Of a DNA stretch of 64,000 bases, positions 12,701 to 22,022 are shown one piece after another. The stretch is from Bolinopsis microptera. Taxonomy: Eukaryota > Ctenophora > Tentaculata > Lobata > Bolinopsidae. The DNA is taken from assembly GCF_026151205.1 (NCBI RefSeq), contig NC_087074.1, positions 16,503,962 to 16,567,961 on the forward strand, read 5' to 3'. The notes below the pieces were generated by a model that was not told the DNA's origin, did not search any database, and saw only the letters and a program-made list of their open reading frames with translations. Every line of letters begins with the position of its first letter. The first letter of the stretch is position 1. The translations under genes and the position numbers were made by a program.

Positions 12701-15700
12701 GCTTAAAAGTTTATGACACAAATTATGCCATATTATAATATATTATGCACATGTTCAAAAGTTTATGTCACAGTCATTACTCACTTAACTACAATAATTG
12801 TAACTAGGAAAAAACTTGACTCACGTTGCGACCTTATATATTTTTCCATTAACTTATTTTTGTAAAAAAGGATAAGATGGTTAGAAGTGGTAGGAATTGA
12901 GGATGGGTATAGTAGGTAGGTAGGTTTTTCGTGGTGTCACAAAGCAAAACATGGGTAACTCGGTAATCTGCCGATGCACATCTGGGGCACACCTGGGGCA
13001 CACCTGGGGCACAAACTCGGGCACACCTGGGGCACATCTCGGGCACACCTCGGGCACAAAGCACACCTCGGGCACACCTCGGGCAGAACCACCTGGGGCA
13101 CACCTCGGGCACACCTCGGGCACATCTCGGGCACATCTCGGGCAAAATTCGGGCATGGTAATTGGGAAACCTTGGGAAAAGAACCTGGGCATATCTCGGG
13201 CATATCTCGGGCACATCTCGGGCACATCTCGGGCACACCTCGGGCAGAACCACCTGGGGCACACCTGGGGCACATCTTAGGCACATCTCGGGCAAAACCA
13301 CCTGGGGCACGGTCATTCGGGCAATGAATTATGGCTGGGGTACTAACCTCAATGATATCATTTATTACCTACTTATATTTGCGATAGTATTATACTAGTA
13401 TTATACTATCGCAATAATATATATGAGCAATATAATTTTCAGAGACACATATCTAATATCTATTTATTAACGAACAAGTGAAAAACACGATTGAATTGTC
13501 CATAACTGTACATAATAATTTCATTAAACTGTAAGCAATATATTACATAATCAATCGGTATATTTACAAAACTATTAAACACATTCTAATCAAAAATTCT
13601 ACGCATCAACTGCGGGAGCTCCTGGTTAAAATATCTTCTGACGGAAGGGCCGGAGCGGGTCAGGTGGTTCCTTCTCAGCCAGATAAATTCAGCGAGGGCG
13701 ATGTAGAGGGCTGAGGAGTCTCTTCGCGTCCTGCCGTGTCCTCGTAGCATGTGCCTCTTGGCGTGAAACCACATGCCCTCACATGTATTCGTATGAACAC
13801 CGGTGACGGGGTCGACGAAGCCTCTGCTGTGGTTTACGACCAAGTGGGTGTAGCCGTGGTGTCGGAGGGCGTTGTACCCCTTCCACTTGTCGGTAAGGAT
13901 GATGGTCCCAGGAGCGACGTGTTGCTTGATTAGACGAAGAAGAGTGTGGTGGTTCCGTTTGTTGTCTGTGCACTCCACCAAGAAGCATTCGCCGGTAGTT
14001 CTGCAGTAGCCTCCAACGATCCACTTCCCGATCACTCGTCGTCCACGGTGGTACTTCCGTTTGCCGAACTTCGACTCGTCGATCTCCACGATGTGCCCGC
14101 GTCCTCCAATCTTCCTCGTTGCTCCGTTCTCGAGAAGGTCCTCCACCATACACTGTCGAATAGCTTTGTAAAGGGATCGCACTGTTTTCTCGTTCATCGA
14201 CAGGATTCTGGCTGCATCAGCAACGCTGGTACCGTTGACGAAGATCCAAAGTAGGTGGAGGAAGTTGATAAAGGTAATGTTGCGGTTGTAGAGGACACTT
14301 CCTGCTCTGACAGAGAGGTGGTGCTGACCGCCAGGACAGGACCAACAGTAGCCATCGCTGTACTTTGTGGAGGCGCAGGATCGTAGCTCCATGTAGGTGT
14401 GGCACTCTGGACAGAAATGGTTAGGACGTAGGAGTTCCACATCGAGGCAGTACTGTAGAGCTGTGGCTTCTGAAGAGAGGACTCCAGTTCTTCTGAGATC
14501 TTCGTAGGAGAGGAAAGTGAGAGCCATATCGAATGATAGTATTAGCTGTTTGCTCATGTTTATATATCTCGACTGGAATTTTGACTGCTTGCTGGGACGT
14601 CACAGAAGAGTACCTTATATTTGTCACGATCGCAAGACTTTGTTGTTCTTCTTATCGCGTCACATAACTAGATCAAACATTCCGATTACCACCGAACAGT
14701 TGATGAGGCGAAGGCATTTTGATTTCTTGCCATAGCGTCACGTGAGAGGGGCTGCGAATACTCACCACGTGATCCATGTTATCGTGTTATGGCTACCATC
14801 TTGTAACTTGTTGGGCCATGCGATCCATGCGATCAATGCGATCCGAACCGTGAATTAACAAGCTCTGATCCCGAAACCCTCGGGTATAAAGGTTGTTATC
14901 ACATAGGTTCCTCATTCCAGTTTTCGTTCTACTACCACAACATATCTACTACTACTCATCATGCCTACACGATCCGGACTTCGACTATCCCGACCTATTC
15001 CTCCCCCAACTTGCAGTCATTGTGGCGCACGAGGTCACATCAACACAGTGTGTCCACGATCCTCCTACTCTCCTGTTATCCCAGCCCTCACCTGCCCCCA
15101 CTGCATCCGAACAGTCAGAAGTGGACAGAGTAACGAGCCAGACGGTACGCAGATAGTGGTTACGATAGACCCCTGCGATACACACTCCTCTCCTGTCGTC
15201 AGACCGTCTCCCCCTCACACCCCTGCTGCTCCTACAGCACCTGTGGTTCTTCCTCCTCCTCCCCCTCGACCTGTCGTTCCGGTAACCTCAGCACATGTTC
15301 CAGTTCCCGCTCCCGCTCCGGCTCCGGTTACTGTACCAGCTCCGGCTACTGTTCCTGCTGCTGTTCCGGCTGCCGCTCCTGTTCCGGCTCCCGCTACAGC
15401 TCCCACCGGTCCTGTTCCGGCCCATTTTCCTGGTTCGAGCCGCACCTTCACCATCGACGGAGAAGTTTCAAAGTACGACAGGATCCTGGCACGTGTCCGG
15501 AATGGTGCTACGAAGAAGGAGGCACTCGCTGCAGAGGGGATATCTGAGTCCTTTTTCGGCAGGAAGCGCTGCATAGCAGAGGCAGCGAGGATTGACCTAC
15601 CTTCTCTCCGACATGGACTCCTCCAGCTGATAAATCCCACGCTTAAAAACCTTCTACCAGTGGCCAGGGATATCTGCAACCGGAACCAAACTGTGCTTCG

Positions 15701-18700
15701 CACACTCCACGCTTCAGGAGAAGCACTCCCTCCCAAGAGGATATACTGATTTATTTTGTAGTTACAGTAATACTTATAGTTTTTAATGGTTATGAGATGT
15801 TCCGATTGATACTTTAATAATATAATATTGCTTACCTATTACATTTATTAGATACATTACGAACAGATCAATCGTATTTTTCAATTGCTCGTTAATAAAT
15901 ACATTTTTTTAATAATAAAATTGTGTCCCTGAAAATTATATTGCTCATACATATAGTTTAATACTGTCACCAATATAAGTAATATAAATAATGATATCTA
16001 TCATCATAGTAATAAATAATAATTCATATTGCCTGAATGACCGTGCCCCAGGTGTTTTTGCCCGAGATGTGCCCGAGATGTGCCCCAGGTGTGCCTGAGA
16101 TGTGCCCCAGGTGTGCCCGAGGTGGTTCTGCCCGAGATATGCCCGAGGTGTGCCTGAGGTGTGCCCGAGATGTGCCCAGGTTCTTTTCCCAAGGTTTCCC
16201 AATTACCATGCCCGAATTTTGCCCGAGATGTGCCCGAGGTGTGCCCGAGGTGTGCCCCAGGTGGTTCTGCCCGAGGTGTGCCCGAGGTGTGCTTTGTGCC
16301 CGAGGTGTGCCCGAGATGTGCCCCAGGTGTGCCCGAGTTTGTGCCCCAGGTGTGCCCCAGGTGTGCCCCAGATGTGCATCGGCAGATTACCGAGTTACCA
16401 AAACATGCATTAACCTCCGCATACGTTATTTTAATGCATATTCTCCGCGCGCAGAGCAGTTATGGTGTAGTCGCCATGGTTACCCTCCTGCCTCCGCATA
16501 CGTTTGCACGATTTGACGATTGATTGAATTACACTTTCAAATGCGCGGCGCCAAGCATACAACTTGAATTCTATGGTAATTGATTCGAATAACAAGCGAT
16601 TTCCCGGATTTTATACATGTGTTAAGTAATTCAAGCTTTTCTTTACTTGATCATTGATCATGATGCGGTACAACATACTAACTTCTCATTTTGTTGTGAG
16701 TGCTTGGTGCGACCACCGACTTGGCTCCCGATAATGATATTAGTAATCCGTTATATTGTTGAACAAATTATGATGCTGATATTATGTTGAACATGATTGT
16801 CGAGTGATTGATTTGTTATACGAAATGGACCATAAATGTTATTATGAGTTAAATTACCAACTACGGATTTCACGACTACCATTTTATTTAATCTAACAAC
16901 TTATGTAAACTTGTAAACAACCATGTAAAGATTTTAAATACTTCATGCAGGATGGATTAACTCTTTGGGATGATATTTTAGTATCGAAGTGCTAGAATAC
17001 AGTGTCATAAGTCTGCATTCACAAAATCCAAATAATATTAAGTCCAAATAATGCATGTGCAGCATTTGTGGCAATTTACAGCAGCATTAGGAACCGAACG
17101 GATATCCGGCTTTAATATCCGGTTCCGGTTCCGGTCTGGTTTCCAAGAATTTGCCCGGATATTTAACACATGGGTTACTTTAAGCACGGCTAACTGATGC
17201 TTAAGGGATTCCTTGACAGGATGACAAAAATGCGTAGCACAAAATAAGATTGTTCTATAAATAAATCAGAAAAACCCAGCTCTCACGTCGTTTTTCTAAT
17301 GGTATAATTGCATAATTTGCCTTTGTTTTAATTTTTGGTTTATGGGGAGTTATCAACGGGTTTGCTTGCCATAACAAAGCAGGAACGCTTTACGCTCATG
17401 AATAAAAAATTGTAATGTCATTGGTGCTTCGACTCCTTTCTTTGTGTTATAATTTAAACGGGTCTTCTAAACGGGTCTTTCATCTTATCTAATCAATAAA
17501 GGGACTACGGGTGGAAGATGAATAATTAAAATTCCAACAGCATCTTGTTCCCTTCATTGTGCTGATTCCGGGAAGTAATCTCTTTACGCTCTCATCATAC
17601 TGTAGAATGAGATATCGTTCATTTAAAATTGGGTAATTATAGGCCTGTCAAGGATTGCTGCCCAATTTAAAGAGCTGATCAATTGCAGCTACTTGTGCCA
17701 TATAAGGGATAACTGAGGGATAACTATCACGTGACCGCTGATCCTATTCTAAAATTGCTTTTCGCGTGCTTTTTTGGATTTGTATCTTTGTATACAAATC
17801 TCCTGGTCATGGTCCAGTTCCTGATTTTTTAAATTTTTCCTGGTCGATATCTATTTTCCTGGTAGAGTACGAACCCTGAAGGCAATTCACAGCAGCATGC
17901 TGGGTTTCAGATTGGTTTTATATTACAATATATTATAATAAATTATTACATTATATAGTGGGTCCATAGTTAAATAAGTGGCTACGCACACATATCATAT
18001 ATGATAAAGGTGTGCTGAAGGTAACGATAAGATATAAATTTCCGCAGTAAGATGGGACAAAACTCGTCTGTGAGGCTGATGACACAGTTACATTTAATTT
18101 ATCATTTCATGAGATGGTTATAATATGGTTAAGTTATTGTAACTGTATACTAGTTAGTCTATTTAGAAATTTTCTTGATATGACCTTTTTAGAAACATTG
18201 TACGTGACAAACTTGTGATTACACTTTATTTTTCCATCCTGCTCATTGTTAAGAAGACCTACTAACTACTCAGGAATCGCACTACTAAGAGCATATTATT
18301 ATAATTTGCGTTGATCCAAGCTAAACCAAAGTCATCCTTTTTAACAAGGTTTATTAGATTAATAAATTACCACGACATTATAATATAATATTATGTGCAT
18401 AAATTAGTCGTAGGCCCCGAAATATCCCATACCACTGTTTGTTTAGTCGGCCTTGGTCGGTTCTAATCAAGACTACAAACAAGTTATACTAAAAATCCCT
18501 CCAAGGTAGTAAACAACAACATGGTTATCATCAACACAGCGCCGTGGGCAGAAACAAACGGTACCACATCCTCCCAGGTGCCATTTAACCCCCCTCCACC
18601 GAAAGAGCTGGAGGGTAAGGTAGTAGATGAGCAATTGTTCCAGTTTCAGGACCTGGCAAGTGAGTATTACCAGGTTCTCCGTCAGAAGAACCGACCTCGC

Positions 18701-21700
18701 TGGTGTAGAATTCTGTGGGCTATTGTGGTGGCGGGTCTGTTCGTCATGACAGCCTACTTGATCTTCTCGTTAATACGAGATTACCTCAGATACGAGTCCT
18801 ATAACCAATCCTCAACGGAGTGGATGAACAAGGTAACTCTACCAGCGATCACTATCTGCAGCTCTAACTTCATAGACTACACCAAGATGAGGGAAAGCCT
18901 GAAGGAAGCGGAACCAGAGGTGCTCAAACAGTTTGAAGATGCCATGGAACTGCTGGAGAGGTTTGACGGAGTTACCAATGTTCTGGATGATATTGACATG
19001 ACTAAACTTGAAGCTCTGGCGGAATACGAGCGGGAGCGCGGTTCTCTGATCCTCCAGTTTGCTCTGGATGTGACCAGCATGATAATAGGAACACCCCACT
19101 ACTACTTCCAGCAAATAGGACGGAATGTAACAGACCCTAAAGCTATGATAACTGCAACTCAGATGGGACTTTGTCTGGATATAAACAATGATGGAGCTCT
19201 ACAGCAGTCAGTGGGGGGAGCCAGAGGAGGGTTTACTATAGACCTCAACACCAACCTGGAGAACTACCTCCCGACTACTTCATCTCACGGCTTCATCCTC
19301 TTCATCCGGGATCAAAAGGAAGTGTTGATGCTAGATAACGGAGGATATGTGGTCGCCCCGGGAACGGAGACTTCAGTTAAACTAAAGTCCAGGTATGTGA
19401 CGAGACTGGGTCCCCCTCACGGTACGTGTATTGATGTGGAGAGTAGGTTCGGAAAGACTGGGTCACACTTCGAGTCGGTACAGGAATGTCAGGAGAGACA
19501 GGCTATACACGCCATGATTAGGAGGTGTGGCTGCATTCCTCAGTTCTTCGCTGCCACAATGTGGTTTTCAGGCAATATCGATATTTTGGATGAGGCATTG
19601 GAGCTTATAAAAGTTGGAAGGACTGAGCATAATACTCACCCTCTGTTCCAGAATTATGATCCAGATGAGGACACATCAGAACACAGACCAAAGAGAGCCT
19701 CAATGAAAAGCGATGTCCACATCTCAGATGACGAGTTTGTCGGCTACACAATGTCACCCTACTTCAAGCAATCCTGCGGGATAATCCAACAGCCAGCCTG
19801 TGAAGTACTCGTACAAAACATGATCACTAAAGGAGAGATCCAGTTCTCCACATGCCCGGAACCCTGTGAGTACCACGAGTGGGAGGGAGCAGTTGCCTCC
19901 TCTCCTTTCCCGCCAACAAACCAGTACTTCGAGAAGTTCCTGAAGAGCGGGAAACTGCAGACATTTGAACAGGCTAGGGAGAGTGTTACCAGGCTGCACG
20001 TGTACTATGATGAGATCAGGGTTATTAATGAGCATCAGATCAAGTCGTATGAGCCCCAGAACTTAGTGGCTGAGTTTGGAGGAACTGTGGATTTGTTTAT
20101 AGGATTCTCCTTCTTCACCATTGTGCAGCTCATTGAAATTGGGGTGGCTTCATGCTATTTCAGATTTAAACATTATAGGAATAAGTAGGAGGTTGAGTTT
20201 AAAGTTTGAGTAAGTTCATTGCAACAATCGTCATAGCAACAATCGTCATAGCAACAATCGTCATAGCAACAATCGTCATAACAACAATCGCCATAGACTA
20301 ATAGGGTTGAAATGAGTAGGAACTATTAGAGGGTTGTAATGAGTAGGAACTATTAGAGGGTTGTAATGAGTAGGAACTATTAGAGGGTTGTAATTAGTAG
20401 GAACTATTAGAGGGTTGAAATGAGTAGGAACTATTAGAGGGTTGTAATTAGTAGGAACTATTAGAGGGTTGTAATTAGTAGGAACTATTAGAGGGTTGTA
20501 ATTAGTAGGAAATATTAGAGGGTTGTAATGAGTAGGAACTATTAGAGGGTTGTAATGAGTAGGAACTATTAGAGGGTTGTAATTAGTAGGAACTATTAGA
20601 GGGTTGTAATTAGTAGGAACTATTAGGGGGTTATAATTAGTAGGAACTATTAGAGGGTTATAATTAGTAGGAACTATTAGAGGGTTGTAATTAGTAGGAA
20701 CTATTAGAGGGTTGTAATGAGTAGGAACTATTAGAGGGTTGTAATGAGTAGGAACTATTAGAGGGTTGTAATGAGTAGGAACTATTAGAGGGTTGTAATT
20801 AGTAGGAACTATTAGAGGGTTGTAATTAGTAGGAACTATTAGAGGGTTATAATTAGTAGGAACTATTAGAGGGTTATAATTAGTAGGAACTATTAGAGGG
20901 TTGTAATTAGTAGGAACTATTAGAGGGTTGTAATGAGTAGGAACTATTAGAGGGTTGTAATGAGTAGGAACTATTAGAGGGTTGTAATGAGTAGGAACTA
21001 TTAGAGGGTTGTAATTAGTAGGAACTATTAGAGGGTTGTAATTAGTAGGAACTATTAGAGGGTTATAATTAGTAGGAACTATTAGAGGGTTATAATTAGT
21101 AGGAACTATTAGAGGGTTGTAATTAGTAGGAACTATTAGAGGGTTGTAATGAGTAGGAACTATTAGAGGGTTGTAATGAGTAGGAACTATTAGAGGGTTG
21201 TAATTAGTATGGCTCTTTTGAGCTTTAGACCATTTGATAAAATTATACGGCCAATGTGAAACGTTAAACAGATAAACCGTGTAAAAATGTTTTTAAAAAA
21301 TTTTAATTTATTAAAAAATCTATTGTTTTAAAATCAACAAATTGGGCCGATTTTATGAAAGTTGAATGATTATTGATTACATTACATAACTGCATTATGT
21401 TTTAACTTTTATCACACTATAAATTATAACAGAAAACCCGGAATTTAACTTGTATACTGTTCTAACCTCAGGTACAGGTGTATCCTTCTCGGTATTATCA
21501 CTCGGCTCCTTTAACCTCCTCCTAATCAGGATCAGCTCATCCTTCTCTTTTATCAACTCCTCTTGTAACGTCTTCTCTCCGTCCAGTGAACGTCCTTGAA
21601 ATTATATATATATTGTTTGTCGTCGCCGCAATTTTTACATTCAGATCTAATAGATTAGGAAGATATTGAACATATACTGGTCAACAGGGGTTATTAGCAA

Positions 21701-22021
21701 TAAAGAGTTGTACCACCGCTGCAATGCAGTCCCAATCACCGAGACTGTAAGAAAAGCAAGGTGGACATTACTTGGCCACATTCTTCGCATGTTAGACTTA
21801 CAGTTTTATATATAATATTATATCGTGTTAAGACTTAAGATTGGCAATGTTTTATCTCAGTGTTGCAAACCTGAGATGTGAATAAGGCGGGTAGTGTCGA
21901 TAGTTTGCGGAGTGTCCAGTTTGTGCAGCACTAGCTGGTGCAGGGCAGACACCAGCTCAGTGCTGTCCAGCTCCTGCTTCACCTGGCACCCGTCCAGACT
22001 GCTAACTGTCACCTGTACCAT
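9714..22021 (-). CDS. UBAC1: UBAC1-like ubiquitin-associated protein (KPC2 subunit), six exons
   Basis: Exons on the minus strand are 22021-21871, 21594-21467, 11763-11594, 11291-11083, 10830-10705 and 9961-9714; all phases fit and the sum is exactly 344 codons. UBAC1 (KPC2) binds ubiquitinated proteins and partners the RNF123 E3 ligase in the KPC complex. In order, the protein shows an N-terminal ubiquitin-like domain (MVQVTVSSLDG ... TTRLIHISG then KDELILIRRR), a helical segment (LTRIIVTLVDCAEMLQFDR), UBA1 (VTQIVDLGFTDEQAKAALVA), UBA2 (CVRNLVEMGFPEGEVVAAL) and an STI1-like tail (TPKFLDAMRDLEE, DDPEIGPILFQLSKAI). This is the order of vertebrate UBAC1, which is about 405 residues. The roughly 9.7-kb intron 2 holds a Merlin transposon and an opposite-strand channel gene. 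The start codon lies at a LINE insertion, and the last acceptor lies in a tandem repeat. Confidence 0.9.
9931..10245 (-). repeat. UBAC1: 45-bp tandem repeat built from a UBAC1 splice acceptor and exon start
   Basis: Seven units of 45 bp begin at 9931, 9976, 10021, 10066, 10111, 10156 and 10201. On the minus strand each contains ctttaacag followed by the first bases of the last UBAC1 exon (GAGACAGACACGAGCC), so the acceptor and exon start are multiplied. 45 is divisible by three and the unit reads GDRHEPTGSNDLTLT in frame. The third unit has a C-to-A change at 10031 (plus strand) that makes TGA on the coding strand. Hence only acceptors in the units nearest the exon can give a full-length product. 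The last unit diverges. Confidence 0.9.
10350..10641 (+). mobile_element. Non-autonomous Helitron-like element, copy 1
   Basis: It begins TCTTACTATAATATATAAAG and ends GGGTTCCTGCTAG, inserted between an A and a T as Helitrons do. A second copy with the same two ends lies at 42766-43135 and is clearly similar through the shared block (ACACCACGGCATCAACTTTA and onward). There is no coding capacity. It sits in the last UBAC1 intron. Confidence 0.8.
10861..11052. repeat. G-homopolymer runs and duplicated GGATAGGTTACAGGAAGG blocks
   Basis: Runs of about 20 and about 18 G flank several copies of a short block containing ATAGGTTACAGGAAGG and ATACCCTTTTATATA. This is in the UBAC1 intron between the two UBA exons, so the transcript would carry C-runs. 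Local duplication plus slippage explains it. Confidence 0.8.
11764..12953. other. UBAC1 intron 2, 3' part; weak tRNA-like sequence, no gene
   Basis: AT-rich intronic sequence between UBAC1 exon 3 and the Merlin element. Apart from the tRNA-like segment listed separately I see no coding or structured feature. Confidence 0.5.
11834..11906 (+). ncRNA. Degenerate tRNA-like segment (possible SINE head or tRNA relic)
   Basis: It has a pol III A-box-like GTGGCAGAGTGGTAG and, about 35 bases later, a B-box-like TGATTCGAATCTC, in tRNA order and spacing. The ends do not form a good acceptor stem, so a functional tRNA is unlikely. A tRNA-derived SINE fragment or decayed tRNA gene is more plausible. Confidence 0.35.
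12954..13450. repeat. Left Merlin terminal inverted repeat with 11-bp minisatellite
   Basis: The outer end is unique for about 35 bp, then come roughly 30 short units of the type GGGCACACCTC or GGGCACATCTC, broken once by a segment containing ATTGGGAAACCTTGGGAAAA. The right TIR has the same order in inverse orientation, including that interruption, so the pair has stayed homogenised. Confidence 0.9.
13586..14557 (-). CDS. Merlin (IS1016/IS1595-type) transposase
   Basis: A single 323-residue frame with the ISXO2/IS1595-like DDE fold used by Merlin elements; it cuts and pastes the element by recognising the TIRs. Visible features are a zinc-ribbon-like region (CPEC at 49-52, CWSC at 71-74), a helix-turn-helix-like stretch around SVADAARILSMNEKTVRSLY (111-130), and the catalytic core with acidic residues in HIVEIDESKFGKRK (D160), IILTDKWKGYNAL (D223) and NTCEGMWFHAKRHM (E260). 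The frame has no interruption. It starts 403 bp from the divergent partner gene, so the two probably share a central promoter region. Confidence 0.93.
   Translation of the reverse strand: MSKQLILSFDMALTFLSYEDLRRTGVLSSEATALQYCLDVELLRPNHFCPECHTYMELRSCASTKYSDGYCWSCPGGQHHLSVRAGSVLYNRNITFINFLHLLWIFVNGTSVADAARILSMNEKTVRSLYKAIRQCMVEDLLENGATRKIGGRGHIVEIDESKFGKRKYHRGRRVIGKWIVGGYCRTTGECFLVECTDNKRNHHTLLRLIKQHVAPGTIILTDKWKGYNALRHHGYTHLVVNHSRGFVDPVTGVHTNTCEGMWFHAKRHMLRGHGRTRRDSSALYIALAEFIWLRRNHLTRSGPSVRRYFNQELPQLMRRIFD
14558..14960. promoter_or_regulatory. Divergent promoter region of the Merlin element
   Basis: This is the only sequence between the two outward-facing Merlin genes. On the plus strand GGGTATAAAGG at about 14881 is a good TATA-type box about 80 bp upstream of the ATG at 14961. 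No equally clear box is seen for the transposase. Confidence 0.45.
14961..15749 (+). CDS. Merlin accessory protein: zinc knuckle, proline/alanine-rich linker, basic C-terminal domain
   Basis: A 262-residue intact frame. Residues about 17-31 form a CCHC-like knuckle (CSHCGARGHINTVC), with a further CPHC nearby. The middle, roughly 80-155, is low-complexity Pro/Ala/Val. The C-terminal 110 residues look folded and helical, with SKYDRILARVRNGATKKEAL and GISESFFGRKR, which resembles a DNA-binding helix-turn-helix. Many Merlin elements carry only a transposase, so a second gene is notable. It may bind transposon ends or RNA, or modulate transposition. I do not recognise a named family. The proline-coding segment is GC-rich, unlike its surroundings. 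Confidence 0.7.
   Translation: MPTRSGLRLSRPIPPPTCSHCGARGHINTVCPRSSYSPVIPALTCPHCIRTVRSGQSNEPDGTQIVVTIDPCDTHSSPVVRPSPPHTPAAPTAPVVLPPPPPRPVVPVTSAHVPVPAPAPAPVTVPAPATVPAAVPAAAPVPAPATAPTGPVPAHFPGSSRTFTIDGEVSKYDRILARVRNGATKKEALAAEGISESFFGRKRCIAEAARIDLPSLRHGLLQLINPTLKNLLPVARDICNRNQTVLRTLHASGEALPPKRIY
15920..16399. repeat. Right Merlin terminal inverted repeat
   Basis: Reverse complement of the left TIR, with the same unit order and the same ATTGGGAAACCTTGGGAAAA interruption. The outermost base is 16399, followed directly by the target duplication AAAACATG. Confidence 0.9.
16408..18520. other. UBAC1 intron 2 between Merlin and the DEG/ENaC gene
   Basis: AT-rich sequence with no open frame of note. 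A short run of CCGGTTCCGGTTCCGGT near 17120 is a local repeat. The promoter and 5' UTR of the DEG/ENaC gene must lie in its last few hundred bases, but no core motif stands out. Confidence 0.5.
18521..20188 (+). CDS. DEG/ENaC-family sodium channel subunit, intronless
   Basis: One uninterrupted frame of 555 residues, the usual size for degenerin/epithelial Na+ channel/ASIC/FaNaC subunits, which form trimeric cation channels in the plasma membrane. TM1 is at about 62-86 (WAIVVAGLFVMTAYLIFSLI) and is followed by the family's VTLPAITICSSNF motif. The extracellular domain is Cys-rich (CGCIPQFF, CEVLVQN, FSTCPEPCEYHEW). TM2 near the C-terminus contains GGTVDLFIGFSFFTIVQLIE, where GFS occupies the G-x-S selectivity-filter position. 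Both termini are short and cytosolic. A charged insert of about 30 residues before the CGIIQQPACE motif is atypical. The gating stimulus cannot be read from sequence. The gene lies on the opposite strand inside a UBAC1 intron, and its lack of introns may reflect a retrocopy origin. Confidence 0.93.
   Translation: MVIINTAPWAETNGTTSSQVPFNPPPPKELEGKVVDEQLFQFQDLASEYYQVLRQKNRPRWCRILWAIVVAGLFVMTAYLIFSLIRDYLRYESYNQSSTEWMNKVTLPAITICSSNFIDYTKMRESLKEAEPEVLKQFEDAMELLERFDGVTNVLDDIDMTKLEALAEYERERGSLILQFALDVTSMIIGTPHYYFQQIGRNVTDPKAMITATQMGLCLDINNDGALQQSVGGARGGFTIDLNTNLENYLPTTSSHGFILFIRDQKEVLMLDNGGYVVAPGTETSVKLKSRYVTRLGPPHGTCIDVESRFGKTGSHFESVQECQERQAIHAMIRRCGCIPQFFAATMWFSGNIDILDEALELIKVGRTEHNTHPLFQNYDPDEDTSEHRPKRASMKSDVHISDDEFVGYTMSPYFKQSCGIIQQPACEVLVQNMITKGEIQFSTCPEPCEYHEWEGAVASSPFPPTNQYFEKFLKSGKLQTFEQARESVTRLHVYYDEIRVINEHQIKSYEPQNLVAEFGGTVDLFIGFSFFTIVQLIEIGVASCYFRFKHYRNK
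20221..20295. repeat. 15-bp tandem repeat, five copies
   Basis: The unit GCAACAATCGTCATA is repeated five times directly after the DEG/ENaC stop, and the last copy is slightly altered. It is probably in the 3' UTR. Confidence 0.9.
20305..21209. repeat. 27-bp satellite, about 34 copies, with higher-order structure
   Basis: The unit is AGTAGGAACTATTAGAGGG followed by TTGTAATG, TTGTAATT or TTATAATT. Variants recur in a fixed order of eight units in the second half, giving a 216-bp higher-order period. It lies in UBAC1 intron 2, just downstream of the DEG/ENaC gene. Confidence 0.92.
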
Positions 22022-22022
22022 G

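Larger units (their letters stand above)
12954..16399. mobile_element. Complete Merlin DNA transposon, 3446 bp, long TIRs, 8-bp TSD
   Basis: Both ends begin GGTAACTCGGTAATCTGCCG (right end as reverse complement). The flanks carry the same 8 bp, AAAACATG, at 12946-12953 and 16400-16407, which fits the 8-9 bp duplication of the Merlin/IS1016 superfamily. Terminal inverted repeats extend about 480-500 bp. Their outer 370 bp is a minisatellite of about 11 bp (GGGCACACCTC variants), and similarity resumes at TGAGCAATATAATTTTCAG near 13425 and 15940. Two divergently transcribed genes sit inside: the transposase (-) and a zinc-knuckle/proline-rich protein (+). Both open frames and the TSD are intact, which suggests recent activity. 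It lies in UBAC1 intron 2. Confidence 0.93.

Noticed and set aside
12849-13316. Long Cys/Pro-rich frames through the Merlin ends (also 16037-16523)
   Set aside because: All frames of the 11-bp minisatellite stay open; this is a property of the repeat and not a gene.
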